A stretch of 64,000 nucleotides of DNA from an uncultured Cedecea sp. (GCF_947498825.1 NZ_CANMLV010000009.1:1-64000); one strand, 5' to 3'; shown: positions 36,826 to 49,036, counted from the stretch's first letter. The notes: generated from the sequence alone by a model not told the origin. Made by a program: numbers and translations.

Positions 36826-37464
36826 ATGAAAATTGCATTAATGAATGAATTTAGCCAGGCGGCTAAGAATGCTATCATCTTGAATGAATTAACCACGACG
36901 GTATCAAAGCAAGGCCATACTGTTTTTAACGTGGGAATGGATGGTGACAACGATCACCGTTTAACTTACGTTCATCTTGGCATTATTGGTGCTCTTCTGC
37001 TGAACAGCAAAGCCGTTGATTTCATTATTGCTGGCTGTGGAACTGGTCAGGGCGCTATGATGGCGCTTAACACCTTCCCGGGTGTGAACTGCGGTTACTG
37101 CATCGACCCGACTGATGCCTACCTGTTTGCTCAGGTGAATAACGGAAATGCGTTAGCATTACCTTTTGCGAAAGGCTTTGGCTGGGGTGCAGAGCTTAAT
37201 ATCCGTTATATCTTTGAGAAAGCTTTCGACGGCGAGAAAGGGTTAGGCTATCCGGCTGAACGTCGTGAATCTCAGAATGCTAACGCAGTGATTCTGAACG
37301 ACATGAAAGTTGCTGCAAACAAACCTTTGATAGACTCCCTGAAAGCGATTGATCAAGAGCTGGTTAAGCAAGCTATTGGCGGAGAACGCTTCCAGGAATG
37401 CTTCTTCAATAATAGCCAGGACGCAGAGTTGACTGATTATATTCGCACTTTGCTGGGCAAATAA
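36826..37464 (+). CDS. RpiB/LacAB-family isomerase, candidate DKI isomerase (SpiX/DhuI-like)
   Basis: A 212-aa RpiB/LacA/LacB-fold protein: MKIALMNEFSQAAKNAIILNEL, then GCGTGQGAMMALNTFPGVNCGYCIDPTDAYLFAQVNNGN. The Cys of GCGTGQG and the NNGN block are the family's active-site features. The start at 36826 follows GGGG. The KdgR/CRP region shared with ogl ties it to galacturonate catabolism. No kduI gene is in the window, and RpiB-fold DhuI is a known DKI isomerase in streptococci, so a role in DKI to DKII isomerisation is a good inference. Confidence 0.75.
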   Translation: MKIALMNEFSQAAKNAIILNELTTTVSKQGHTVFNVGMDGDNDHRLTYVHLGIIGALLLNSKAVDFIIAGCGTGQGAMMALNTFPGVNCGYCIDPTDAYLFAQVNNGNALALPFAKGFGWGAELNIRYIFEKAFDGEKGLGYPAERRESQNANAVILNDMKVAANKPLIDSLKAIDQELVKQAIGGERFQECFFNNSQDAELTDYIRTLLGK

Positions 37465-37491
37465 TTCCTTCTGCTAGTCAAGTATAAAAAT

Positions 37492-37520
37492 AAATAGGCT
37501 GAAAAGCCTATTTATTTTCC
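37492..37520 (+). terminator. Terminator of the isomerase gene
   Basis: AAATAGGCT / AGCCTATTT with loop GAAA, followed by ATTTTCC. Confidence 0.7.
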
Positions 37521-37680
37521 TGCCATATTTACCTCTTTTTCTTCTCTTCATCGATAATGTCGGATAATACGACATAGACGAAAATGGTCTCAGCATGTCA
37601 TGATAATTATCAGGAAATTTTGTGGGTATTCTGATTTTTTTATTATTTCATGATTCTTAGATTTTTTCGGGCGTGACGAC

Positions 37681-38910
37681 ATGGTTTATTTACAAAAGTT
37701 GATGGCTTTTATTCAGGGAGATCAAGCGCTTTCCCTTGGCTTTAATATAATTTTACTGATTGCAGTATGGTTAATTGTACATATCTCTTGTAAATTTTTT
37801 GTTATAAAAATTGTCAGGAGAGTGTTTTTTGGCAGTCACAAGCAGGATGTTCCTCTGGAAAAAGACCGGCGAATTGCTGAAAAAATATCCAATTTTATCC
37901 CTGTTTTAAGCGTTTACTATTTGTTGCAATTTATGCCAGATATGCCCACTCCCTGGGTAACAGCAATACATACCTTATGTGGCATTTTATTTTTTATTTA
38001 TCTGTCAGTATTTTTTAACGAACTGCTGGATATCGTTAATATTTCATATCTGCGTAAAGCGAAACGAAAAAATCACTCGATCAAAGGCTATATTCAGATA
38101 GGGAAGATTTTGATCCATATACTTGCGGCAATCATGATCCTTGCCGTGATGTCGAATAAATCACCGATTATTATTATTTCCAGCCTGGGTGCGGCTGCTG
38201 CTGTTCTGATGCTGGTATTCCAGCATACGTTGCTGTCACTGGTCGCCAACGTACAGCTCTCTTCGAATGATGTTCTGCAACTCGGTGACTGGATTGAAAT
38301 GCCGGATAGAAATCTCAGTGGCGAGGTGATTGATATTGCTCTGCATACCATCACTATCCGTAACTGGGACAATACAATTTCTCGTATTCCAACGAAAAAT
38401 TTTCTCACCGAAACCTATACCAACTGGCAAGCCATGTTTTCCTCTGGTGCCAGACGTATTATGCGCAGTATTTTTATTGATCAGCACTCTGTGGCTTTTG
38501 TGACTCAGGATAGCTTGAAGCCAATGCTTGCTCTGCGGGGGATCAGTGAGCCGCTAAATCAGCTGGTTGATGGCAGAGACCCTGGCGGTATTGCTGATGG
38601 CTGGTTTATGGACAATGGCATCACGAATCTGACTCTGTTTCGCCATTATCTGATGCGTTATCTGGCCGACCGTGAGGACATCATCAAAGATATGTACATC
38701 ATGGTACGTATGTTAAAGCCTTCTCCTGCGGGTTTACCGTTGGAAATTTATTGTTTTACCTCTTCGACGTTATGGATGGAATATGAGAACACGCAGTCCG
38801 CTATTTTTGAATATATTATGGCGATAGCAGAACAATTCTCACTGCGGCTATATCAGTATCCGGCAGGACAGGCATCTGCAAACGCGATGATCTATCCACC
38901 AGAAGTATAA
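37681..38910 (+). CDS. YbdG-family mechanosensitive (MscS-superfamily) channel
   Basis: A 409-aa MscS-superfamily protein like E. coli YbdG (415 aa). About five membrane segments end in the pore helix SSLGAAAAVLMLVFQHTLLSLVANVQLS. Next come the beta domain LQLGDWIEMPDRNLSGEVIDIALHTITIRNWDNTISRIPTKNF and a large C-terminal cytosolic domain. It should act in hypo-osmotic protection. The usual YbdG sequence has KDPILG where this has QHTLLS. It ends 15 bp before the convergent LysR gene. Confidence 0.85.
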   Translation: MVYLQKLMAFIQGDQALSLGFNIILLIAVWLIVHISCKFFVIKIVRRVFFGSHKQDVPLEKDRRIAEKISNFIPVLSVYYLLQFMPDMPTPWVTAIHTLCGILFFIYLSVFFNELLDIVNISYLRKAKRKNHSIKGYIQIGKILIHILAAIMILAVMSNKSPIIIISSLGAAAAVLMLVFQHTLLSLVANVQLSSNDVLQLGDWIEMPDRNLSGEVIDIALHTITIRNWDNTISRIPTKNFLTETYTNWQAMFSSGARRIMRSIFIDQHSVAFVTQDSLKPMLALRGISEPLNQLVDGRDPGGIADGWFMDNGITNLTLFRHYLMRYLADREDIIKDMYIMVRMLKPSPAGLPLEIYCFTSSTLWMEYENTQSAIFEYIMAIAEQFSLRLYQYPAGQASANAMIYPPEV

Positions 38911-38925
38911 TTTTACACGAGCCTT

Positions 38926-39819
38926 TTATGTCCTGGAGAGCCTGCTTTCTAGTGCGCTCAGAAACAGATTGAGTGCTACAGATTTATGCTCTCGGGACAT
39001 ATACAGACCATAAATTCCCATGGTGCGCGGTTCAAAATCCGCCAGGACCTGAACCAATTGTCCGGAATCCAGCGCCGCGCGAGCTTCTATTTCTGGTACC
39101 AGTGCCAGCCCACAATCGGCAATAGCGGCTTCACACAGCAGCCAGGAAATATCAGCGCTAAAATTGCCTTTTACAGGGACGGAAAGGGATTTTTTCTCTT
39201 GATCTTTAAAGTGCCACAGTTGCTGAGCAAAACGGCTGTACTGCAGGCAATTGTGGCCTTCCAGCGAGTCAGGATGCTGCGGTATTCCATGACTTTTCAG
39301 ATAACCCGGTGAGCCACAAACAACAGAAACACATTCCCCGAGTCGCCTGGCGATAGCACCGGGTTCCGGGTTATCCGTGATGCGAATCGCTAAATCAATA
39401 CGCTCGCCAATCAGACTAACCGGATGATTATTAATATTCATTTCAATGCGCAGTTCTGGATAGCGCTTTAAGAAATCGTTGATAACCGGGCTGATTATCT
39501 GCATACCGATGAAATGAGAACAGGCAATACGCAGAGTTCCACTTGGCGTTGCGTGTTCTTTCATACTGGTAACGTCATCAGAAAGCTGGGATATCTGTTT
39601 GGTTTTTTTAAGTATTTCTTCTCCGGCCGGCGTGACTGTCAGGCGTCGTGAGGAACGATGAACCAGTCTGGAGCCGGCCCATTTCTCCATTTCCGCAAGG
39701 TAGCGGCTGACCATCGGGCGTGAAATGCCCAAGGCTCGCGCTGCCGCGCTCATGCTCCCGAGTTCACAGATATGATTAAAAACAGTCGCCGCCATAATTC
39801 TGTCCATTAACAGCCTCAT
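38926..39819 (-). CDS. LysR-family transcriptional regulator
   Basis: A 297-aa LTTR. The winged HTH is at residues 8-65 (GSMSAAARALGISRPMVSRYLAEMEKWAG) and the effector domain is of the CrgA/AaeR-like subgroup (LRIACSHFIGMQIISPVINDFLKRYPELRIEM). It is divergent from the MBL-fold gene 124 bp away and probably controls it and itself. The start could also be Met5 (39807). The inducer is unknown. Confidence 0.9.
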   Translation of the reverse strand: MRLLMDRIMAATVFNHICELGSMSAAARALGISRPMVSRYLAEMEKWAGSRLVHRSSRRLTVTPAGEEILKKTKQISQLSDDVTSMKEHATPSGTLRIACSHFIGMQIISPVINDFLKRYPELRIEMNINNHPVSLIGERIDLAIRITDNPEPGAIARRLGECVSVVCGSPGYLKSHGIPQHPDSLEGHNCLQYSRFAQQLWHFKDQEKKSLSVPVKGNFSADISWLLCEAAIADCGLALVPEIEARAALDSGQLVQVLADFEPRTMGIYGLYMSREHKSVALNLFLSALESRLSRT

Positions 39820-39866
39820 CCGATCGTTTTAAGAAACTGAGCATGTCTTGTAGAGGGGATTTTATC

Positions 39867-39909
39867 AAAAAATGAAACCATTACACTGTCTCTCAACGTT
39901 TCACTTTTT
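39867..39909. promoter_or_regulatory. Inverted repeat between the LysR and MBL-fold genes
   Basis: AAAAAATGAAAC (39867-39878) and GTTTCACTTTTT (39898-39909) are inverted copies with one mismatch, 19 bp apart. Position and symmetry suit a LysR operator. Ribosome-binding or -35 roles are also possible. Confidence 0.45.
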
Positions 39910-39943
39910 GTTTATGCCCGTGAGGGCGCGTTAAGGATGCTAC

Positions 39944-40795
39944 ATGACCATCAAAACACTGGCTGTCTTATTATCGCTGATTGCCGTTCCCGCCATTTCA
40001 GCGCCCCTTCATCTGGAAGTTTATAACCCTGGCGAAAAAGCGATTTTTCCGGTGTCTTCGACACTGGTTTCAGGGCCAAAAGAAGTCGTTTTGATTGATG
40101 CCCAGTTCAGTGTCAAAGATGGGCAAAAGCTGGCTGATATGATTAAGGCGAGCGGTAAGGACTTGACGAAGATAATCATTACCTCCGGCGATCCTGATTA
40201 CTATTTTGGCCTTGAGCCGTTGGTTAAGGCTTTCCCGGCAGTAAGCGTTGTCGCGTCTCCCGCCGTGGTTGAGCATATTCGTGCCACCAAAGATGCGAAA
40301 CTTGAATACTGGGGACCTAAAATGGAAGAGGGGGCACCGAAGAGTATCGTTGTCCCTCAGCCCACTCCAGAAACCTCTTTTTCTGTTGATGGAACACCGC
40401 TTGAACTTCACCATTCTGGAGAGTATGCCGCCTATATCTGGATCCCGTCTGAAAAAACGATCTTAGGCGGAACAGGGGTTGCATCAGGTATACATGTCTG
40501 GACTGCAGACACACTGTCAGCGCAGAAGCGTGAAGCATGGCGTAATGTTTTAACTGAAATGAAAGCGCTGAAACCGATCAAGGTCATACCCGGTCATTAT
40601 CTGGGAAGCCTGCCTGATGGCGATAAAGCAGTAACCTTTACTCAGGATTATCTGGTTAAATTTGAAAATGCACTGAACAAGCATAAAAGTTCAGCCGAGG
40701 TTATCAGCGAGATGAAAGAGGCTTATCCAGGACTCGCGGATGAAGGATCGCTGGAACTGAGTGCCAAAGTGAACACTGGCGAAATGAAGTGGTAG
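39944..40795 (+). CDS. Exported MBL-fold protein with an altered zinc motif
   Basis: A 283-aa protein with signal peptide MTIKTLAVLLSLIAVPAISA. The fold follows metallo-beta-lactamase proteins: SSTLVSGPKEVVLIDAQFS, KIIITSGDPDYYFG and VIPGHYLG. The family's first metal motif HxHxDH is here SGDPDYY, so both first histidines are missing; the GHY and Asp residues remain. It may bind one metal or have changed chemistry. It is likely under the divergent LysR regulator. Function is not known. Confidence 0.75.
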   Translation: MTIKTLAVLLSLIAVPAISAPLHLEVYNPGEKAIFPVSSTLVSGPKEVVLIDAQFSVKDGQKLADMIKASGKDLTKIIITSGDPDYYFGLEPLVKAFPAVSVVASPAVVEHIRATKDAKLEYWGPKMEEGAPKSIVVPQPTPETSFSVDGTPLELHHSGEYAAYIWIPSEKTILGGTGVASGIHVWTADTLSAQKREAWRNVLTEMKALKPIKVIPGHYLGSLPDGDKAVTFTQDYLVKFENALNKHKSSAEVISEMKEAYPGLADEGSLELSAKVNTGEMKW

Positions 40796-40849
40796 CCGTT
40801 TTTATCCTCTTTTAGCTTGTGGTACGTCAAGTTGTTCGGTGGGAATGCC

Positions 40850-40876
40850 GGTGCAACTTGAATTATTTTGGGTATA
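40850..40876. repeat. Fragment of the intergenic palindromic repeat
   Basis: GGTGCAACTTGAATTATTTTGGGTATAG is the right end of the repeat family seen at 17790 and 28838. The left part (TACGTCAAGTTG at about 40823-40834) is degenerate. Confidence 0.5.
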
Positions 40877-40967
40877 GATTTTTGGTGTAGATCACGTTTT
40901 TAAATATCAGAGATTGAATAACAGAAATTAACTCCAGATAATCCGACGAAATCGCCATTTTTATTAC

Positions 40968-40996
40968 GGCATGTCACTGCGCAAGCAGGCAAGACC
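40968..40996 (+). promoter_or_regulatory. Ribonucleic antiterminator (RAT) for BglG/LicT-type protein
   Basis: The 29-nt element GGCATGTCACTGC at 40968-40980 plus GCAAGCAGGCAAGACC at 40981-40996 closely follows the LicT/BglG target consensus (GGATTGTTACTGCnnAAGCAGGCAAAACC). Its last bases AGACC are also the first bases of the terminator stem, so the two RNA structures exclude each other. Confidence 0.88.
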
Positions 40997-41049
40997 AAAA
41001 TAGAAATGCTCTCCCGTAAGGGGAGCATCTCCGTTTTGGTCTTTTTTTT
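40992..41049 (+). terminator. Leader terminator of the bgl operon
   Basis: AGACCAAAA (40992-41000) pairs with TTTTGGTCT (41034-41042), an inner stem ATGCTCTCCC / GGGGAGCAT caps it, and eight T's follow. It lies 23 bp before the bglF ATG and overlaps the RAT. Confidence 0.9.
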
Positions 41050-41071
41050 GCGTCAAAAATAAGGGAACTTC

Positions 41072-44367
<3,296 letters not shown>

Positions 44368-44369
44368 CC

Positions 44370-45212
44370 ATGATTGTTGAGAAAGTGCTTAATAATAGCC
44401 TGGTGCTTTCGACTGATGACGATAACCGGGAGGTTATCGTCATGGGAAAAGGGATTGGTTTTAGTAGTAGGCCGGGTGATGAGATTGCTGCGGATAAAAT
44501 TGAAAAACTGTTTGTTGTACAGTCGCAAACCAATCTTAAAGGCTATCTGGAAATGCTTTCCTCCATTCCGGATAACGTAATTGAGATGGCGGCGATGATT
44601 ATTGAACAGGCTAATACCCAGCTCACGAATAAAGTCCGGGAACTGATCTTTTTTACCCTTGCTGACCATCTGGCTTTTGCTATTGAGCGCTGCAGTAAAG
44701 GCATCGCTATTCAGAACCGTTTGTTGCCGGAGGTAAGACGTTTTTATCCCCAGCAGTATCGCGTTGCCAGCCAGGCCGTGGCGGCGATTAATCGCCAGTA
44801 CGGCCTTAGCCTGCCAGATGAAGAAACGGCGAATATTGCTTTTCATTTAGTTAATGGCCAGACCCAAGGTGACGATGTCGCGCAAACGATACAGTCAGTG
44901 AAGATGTTAAAGGATATTTTTAATCTGGTTCAGTACCACTTTAAACAAGAAATTGATGTTGAGTCAGTTAACTATTCACGTTTTCTGATTCATATGCAGT
45001 TCTTTCTGCAGCGCCTACAGGAAGGTGAACTGGATAAATCTCGCGATAGCTTTCTGCTGGTACAGATTATTAAAGAGTATCCCCATGTTTATCGCTGCTC
45101 ATTGCTGATCCGTGATTATGTCAAATCACAGCTAAATATTACGCTGAGCGGGAATGAGTTGTTATGGCTGACGGTACATCTGGTCAGGATAACAGGAGCG
45201 GATGAAGAGTAG
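44370..45212 (+). CDS. bglG: BglG/LicT-family transcriptional antiterminator
   Basis: A 280-aa protein: an RNA-binding CAT domain at residues 1-55 (MIVEKVLNNSLVLSTDDDNREVIVMGKGIGF), then two PRD domains with conserved histidines (TLADHLAF, NIAFHLVN in PRD1; LIHMQFF, WLTVHLVRI in PRD2). It should bind the RAT before bglF and stop formation of the terminator when beta-glucosides are present. It is the last gene of the operon, whereas bglG is first in E. coli, so its own expression needs read-through or a basal leak. Confidence 0.95.
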   Translation: MIVEKVLNNSLVLSTDDDNREVIVMGKGIGFSSRPGDEIAADKIEKLFVVQSQTNLKGYLEMLSSIPDNVIEMAAMIIEQANTQLTNKVRELIFFTLADHLAFAIERCSKGIAIQNRLLPEVRRFYPQQYRVASQAVAAINRQYGLSLPDEETANIAFHLVNGQTQGDDVAQTIQSVKMLKDIFNLVQYHFKQEIDVESVNYSRFLIHMQFFLQRLQEGELDKSRDSFLLVQIIKEYPHVYRCSLLIRDYVKSQLNITLSGNELLWLTVHLVRITGADEE

Positions 45213-45227
45213 AGGAAGGGAGCAGGA

Positions 45228-45245
45228 GGGATATTAAGCTATCCC
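45228..45245. terminator. Weak hairpin between bglG and the convergent siderophore operon
   Basis: GGGATA / TATCCC with loop TTAAGC. It lies in the 55-bp convergent gap and has no T-run. Confidence 0.35.
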
Positions 45246-45267
45246 TTCATGATGATGACTGAACAAG

Positions 45268-46026
45268 TTAGCGATAATAAACCGCAATATGCTGTCCGCC
45301 TAAGTATTCAATGGTGACGGGTAATTCGAAAATAGACTCGATCACGCTTGGCACCATTACCTCTGCCGGGACGCCGCGAAACACCACTTCACCGTTTTTC
45401 ATCGCAATAATATGATCAGAATAGGTAGAGGCGAAATTGATATCGTGGATCACCAGTACTATCGACTTTCCTAGCTCGTCGGCAGCCCGACGTAGCTGTT
45501 TCATCATCGCAACGCTATGCTTCATATCTAAATTATTGAGTGGCTCATCCAGCAGCACATACTTTGTATCCTGGCATAATACCATTGCAACAAAGGCGCG
45601 CTGACGCTGTCCACCAGATAACTCATCCAGATAGCGGTTGGCGAGTGGCAGTAAATCGAGGAAAGAGAGTGCCTGATTGATATAGTGCTTATCTTCTGCG
45701 GTGAGTCGACCTTTGGTATACGGATAACGACCAAAACTGACCAGATCGTAGACGCTTAACCGGCTGGTAAAATGGTTCTCCTGGCGCAATACCGACAAGA
45801 CTTTTGCCAGTTGTTCGCTATTCGAGTCATTCACATTAAGCGAGTCAACCATCACCTGACCTCTATCAGGGGTCAGTAATCGACTCATTACGGACAGTAG
45901 CGTTGATTTACCCGCACCATTCGGACCAATAATTGAAGTAATACCCGATGAAGGCAGCGTTTCATTGATATTTTGCAATACCAGCTGGTCTTCATATCTC
46001 TTGCTGACATTTTTGACTTCAATCAC
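45268..46026 (-). CDS. Ferric-siderophore ABC transporter ATPase (CeuD/YclP type)
   Basis: A 252-aa FecE-class ATPase with Walker A GPNGAGKST (residues 34-42), signature LSGGQRQRAFVAMVL and Walker B KYVLLDEPLNNLD. The preceding N-terminus IEVKNVSKRYEDQLVL is like YclP/VctC/CeuD. It overlaps the upstream permease gene by 4 bp and is the last gene of the importer operon. Confidence 0.9.
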   Translation of the reverse strand: MIEVKNVSKRYEDQLVLQNINETLPSSGITSIIGPNGAGKSTLLSVMSRLLTPDRGQVMVDSLNVNDSNSEQLAKVLSVLRQENHFTSRLSVYDLVSFGRYPYTKGRLTAEDKHYINQALSFLDLLPLANRYLDELSGGQRQRAFVAMVLCQDTKYVLLDEPLNNLDMKHSVAMMKQLRRAADELGKSIVLVIHDINFASTYSDHIIAMKNGEVVFRGVPAEVMVPSVIESIFELPVTIEYLGGQHIAVYYR

Positions 46027-47015
46027 TTCGCGACCTTCTTCAGTAAAAGATAAATAAACAGTCCGCCACCGATAAATTCAATGACTACAGATAACGTCCC
46101 CGCCATATCGAAGACACGCTCCAGGATCAACTGGCCGCCTATCAGCGCAATCATACCGATCATTACGCAACCCGGTAGCAGATAAGCGTGACGCCAGGAG
46201 CCCATCAGAGGGTAGGTCAGATTCACGATTAACAACCCGAGAAACATCATTGGGCCGACCAACGCGGTTGAAATAGCGACCAGGACAGAAATTAACAGCA
46301 GCAGACCGGTAATATAGCGTTTGTAAGGAATACCGAGTGCCGTCGCGGTATTGCTTCCCAAAGCTATCACATCAAGCCGATGACGCATTCGCCAGACCAC
46401 AAAGCTGATAGTTGCAATAACCAGAGCGGAGATCAGCAATACGTTACTGTCAGCACGGGTGAAGGTGGCGAAGATCCGGCTTTGTAGCACAGCAAATTCG
46501 CCCGGTGACAGCAGGCGCTGCATGAGTCCGGCAGCGCTACGGAACAAGGTGCCGAACACCAGGCCGATTAACAAGACTCGATGCAGATCGATTCCGGTGC
46601 CACTGAGTAGCCAGCGATACAGTAAGGTGGCGAAAAAAACTAATAGCGCGGTTTCTCCCACAAACTGTCCGACAGTGCCGAACATACTTAACCCAGCGAT
46701 ATTCAGGAAGAAAACTAATACCGTCTGGAGCAGAACAAATAATGATTCCAGTCCCATCACCGAAGGCGTCAGTATGCGGTTTTGCGTGATAGTCTGAAAC
46801 AATAACGTACTGATACCCGAAGCAAAAGCAACCAGCATCATCGTCGCGAGGATCTGTCCGCGATGCATCAGAATATAAGCGATATTGCCCTGGAGATGGA
46901 TGAGCATAAACACGGCTATCAATGCCACAACAACCAGACCTAACAGGCACAACCTCTTACCCGGAGAAAGAGAGACTTTGTGTGGCACAGAAGCAGATTG
47001 CGATTTAGCGAACAT
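46023..47015 (-). CDS. Ferric-siderophore ABC permease (CeuC/YclO type)
   Basis: A 330-aa FecCD-class permease with about nine membrane segments, SVMGLESLFVLLQTVLVFF and the C-terminal LIGGQLILERVFDMAGTLSVVIEFIGG coupling region. It overlaps the other permease gene by 11 bp. It is the more divergent of the pair and forms the heterodimeric channel with it. Confidence 0.9.
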   Translation of the reverse strand: MFAKSQSASVPHKVSLSPGKRLCLLGLVVVALIAVFMLIHLQGNIAYILMHRGQILATMMLVAFASGISTLLFQTITQNRILTPSVMGLESLFVLLQTVLVFFLNIAGLSMFGTVGQFVGETALLVFFATLLYRWLLSGTGIDLHRVLLIGLVFGTLFRSAAGLMQRLLSPGEFAVLQSRIFATFTRADSNVLLISALVIATISFVVWRMRHRLDVIALGSNTATALGIPYKRYITGLLLLISVLVAISTALVGPMMFLGLLIVNLTYPLMGSWRHAYLLPGCVMIGMIALIGGQLILERVFDMAGTLSVVIEFIGGGLFIYLLLKKVAK

Positions 47016-47964
47016 GGCGTTTCCCCTTTATGATAAGCATCAGGAAGACCATCGCCCCCAGTACACCAAGCAGTGCGCTGACCGGAATTTCAAATGGATA
47101 GATAATCAGACGGCCAATAATATCGCAGCCGATTACCAGCAATGCTCCCAGGAGAGCGACCCAGGGGACCGTACGGCGCAAGTTATCGCCAAAAATCATG
47201 CTAACAATATTCGGTACAATCAGCCCCAGGAAAGGCAGGACACCGATAACCACAATCACCACACCGCTAATAATGGCGATCATCGCCATACCAGTGAGCT
47301 GTACGCGGCGATAATTCAGTCCAACATTGACTGAAAAATCACGTCCCATACCACTGACGGTAAAGCGGTCGGCAATAAGTGCCGCAAGAACAGTAATGAC
47401 CCCGACACCCCATAACAACTCATAACGTCCCTGCATTACGCTTGAGAAATCACCGGACTCCCACCCGCCCAGCGACTGAAGCAGGTCATGTTCCATCGCC
47501 AGGAAAGTCGTCATTGAACTGAAAACAGCACCCAGCATGATCCCCGCCAGAGGGACCATCAGCGAGGATTTCATCTGAATGCGGTTAATCAGCAACATAA
47601 ATAGCGCGGTGCCAAACAGAGCAAACAACGAGGCGATTCCCATCTTCACCATGACAGGTGCTGCCGGGCTGATTATCATCACCAGTAACAGCCCAAGACC
47701 GGCTGACTGTGTGGTCCCCGCTACGGAAGGTTCGACAAATCGGTTCTGTGTAAGCATCTGCATGATTTGCCCTGCGACACTCATCGCACTGCCTGCCAGA
47801 ATCAGAGCTGCGGTACGCGGGAAGCGGCTGACAAACAAGACTTCACGCATTTCCGGATCGTGCCAGAGCTCTACCAGGGAAATACGGCTGACACCGACAA
47901 ATAAACTACAAAAGATAAGGCCCAGTAATAACACCAGGCCTGCAATATAATAAGCAGATTTCAT
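47005..47964 (-). CDS. Ferric-siderophore ABC permease (CeuB/YclN type)
   Basis: A 319-aa FecCD-class permease: RFPRTAALILAGSAMSVAGQIMQMLTQNRFVEPSVAG is the family's N-terminal block, and GVLPFLGLIVPNIVSMIFGDNLRRTVP the ATPase-coupling loop. It starts 6 bp after the binding-protein gene. Confidence 0.92.
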   Translation of the reverse strand: MKSAYYIAGLVLLLGLIFCSLFVGVSRISLVELWHDPEMREVLFVSRFPRTAALILAGSAMSVAGQIMQMLTQNRFVEPSVAGTTQSAGLGLLLVMIISPAAPVMVKMGIASLFALFGTALFMLLINRIQMKSSLMVPLAGIMLGAVFSSMTTFLAMEHDLLQSLGGWESGDFSSVMQGRYELLWGVGVITVLAALIADRFTVSGMGRDFSVNVGLNYRRVQLTGMAMIAIISGVVIVVIGVLPFLGLIVPNIVSMIFGDNLRRTVPWVALLGALLVIGCDIIGRLIIYPFEIPVSALLGVLGAMVFLMLIIKGKRHVR

Positions 47965-47970
47965 TTATGA

Positions 47971-48909
47971 TTAAGGTTTCGTCTTGCTCAGTACTTGATT
48001 AACCTGCGTCATCAGGTTGCTATAGCTTTGGATACCTCCTGCGATATACAGGGCACCAGAATCAAGGTAAACCACATGCTGGTTTTTCCAGGCGTTAGTT
48101 CTTTTCACTAACGGGTTATCCAGTACCTGATTTGCAGATACACCGTCTTTTTTGCTGCCGATAGCGCTGTCGCGGTCCAGCACAAACAGCCAGTCAGGGT
48201 TGGCTTCCATAATGAATTCTGGTGAGACGGTATTACCGTGCTGCCCCGTTGACGCGAAGGTCGTGGCTGGTTTGAATCCAAGGACATCAAAAATAAAGCC
48301 AAAGCGAGAGTCAGGAGAATAAGCGTTAATCTTACCGCCATTTACCATCAGCATCATGGCAGTGCCCGACTGGGCTGATTTCTTGCGAATGTCTTCAGCC
48401 TGAGCATTAAAGGCAGCAATCACTTCTTTGGCTTTCTCTTGCTTGCCAAAAATCTCACCCAGTTGTTCAGTGCGTTGAGTCATACTGGCGAGGAAGTCTT
48501 TCGGGTCGATATCCAGTGCAATAGTTGGTGCTATTCCGCTCAGTTTGTCGTAAGCCGCAGCGGCGCGAGCACCCGCGATAATCAAGTCGGGTTTGGCGTT
48601 GATCAGCGCTTCATAGTTAGGCTCAAACAGCGTACCCGCATTGATATAAGCGTCACCGTTATATTTGGCCAGATGAGTCGGGTAGTGGGCGCTGGTTTTC
48701 GGAACCGCCATCACTTCTATACCCAAAGCATCAGCGATATCCAGTGTTGCCGGGCTCAGAATAACCACGCGTTGTGGATTTTTAGGTACCTGAGTTGTTC
48801 CCTGGGCATGGACCACTTCTATTGTCGGTTCACTGGCTGCGAAAACGGGGGATGAGCAAGTCAGAGCTGCAGCAAACAGGGATGAAACAACTAGCTTAGT
48901 AAGACGCAT
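47971..48909 (-). CDS. Ferric-siderophore periplasmic binding protein (CeuE/YclQ type)
   Basis: A 312-aa class III solute-binding protein. The signal peptide ends SSPVFA. TIEVVHAQGTTQVPKNPQRVVIL starts the fold, and INAKPDLIIAGAR and NPDWLFVLDRDSAIGS follow, as in CeuE, YclQ and VctP. These bind tri- or bis-catecholate iron complexes. It is the first gene of the operon, with a Fur-like box about 110 bp upstream. Confidence 0.9.
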   Translation of the reverse strand: MRLTKLVVSSLFAAALTCSSPVFAASEPTIEVVHAQGTTQVPKNPQRVVILSPATLDIADALGIEVMAVPKTSAHYPTHLAKYNGDAYINAGTLFEPNYEALINAKPDLIIAGARAAAAYDKLSGIAPTIALDIDPKDFLASMTQRTEQLGEIFGKQEKAKEVIAAFNAQAEDIRKKSAQSGTAMMLMVNGGKINAYSPDSRFGFIFDVLGFKPATTFASTGQHGNTVSPEFIMEANPDWLFVLDRDSAIGSKKDGVSANQVLDNPLVKRTNAWKNQHVVYLDSGALYIAGGIQSYSNLMTQVNQVLSKTKP

Positions 48910-49017
48910 TTTTTCTCCTGGAAAGCTTATTCTTATGATATTCGCTCTGTTTCAAATGATCTGGCTTTCACCCGTTTCACTTGCATCGCGAGTAATTCTA
49001 ATTGTTTAGAATATGCT

Positions 49018-49036
49018 TATAAGAATGATTCGTATT
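49018..49036. promoter_or_regulatory. Possible Fur box upstream of the siderophore-binding-protein gene
   Basis: TATAAGAATGATTCGTATT matches 11 of 19 positions of the Fur consensus and lies in the gap 48910-49172. A plus-strand 34-codon frame (49072-49176, MNNNGTQYLRLCS) with AAAGGAAAG before its ATG lies just downstream; it is unproven. Confidence 0.45.
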
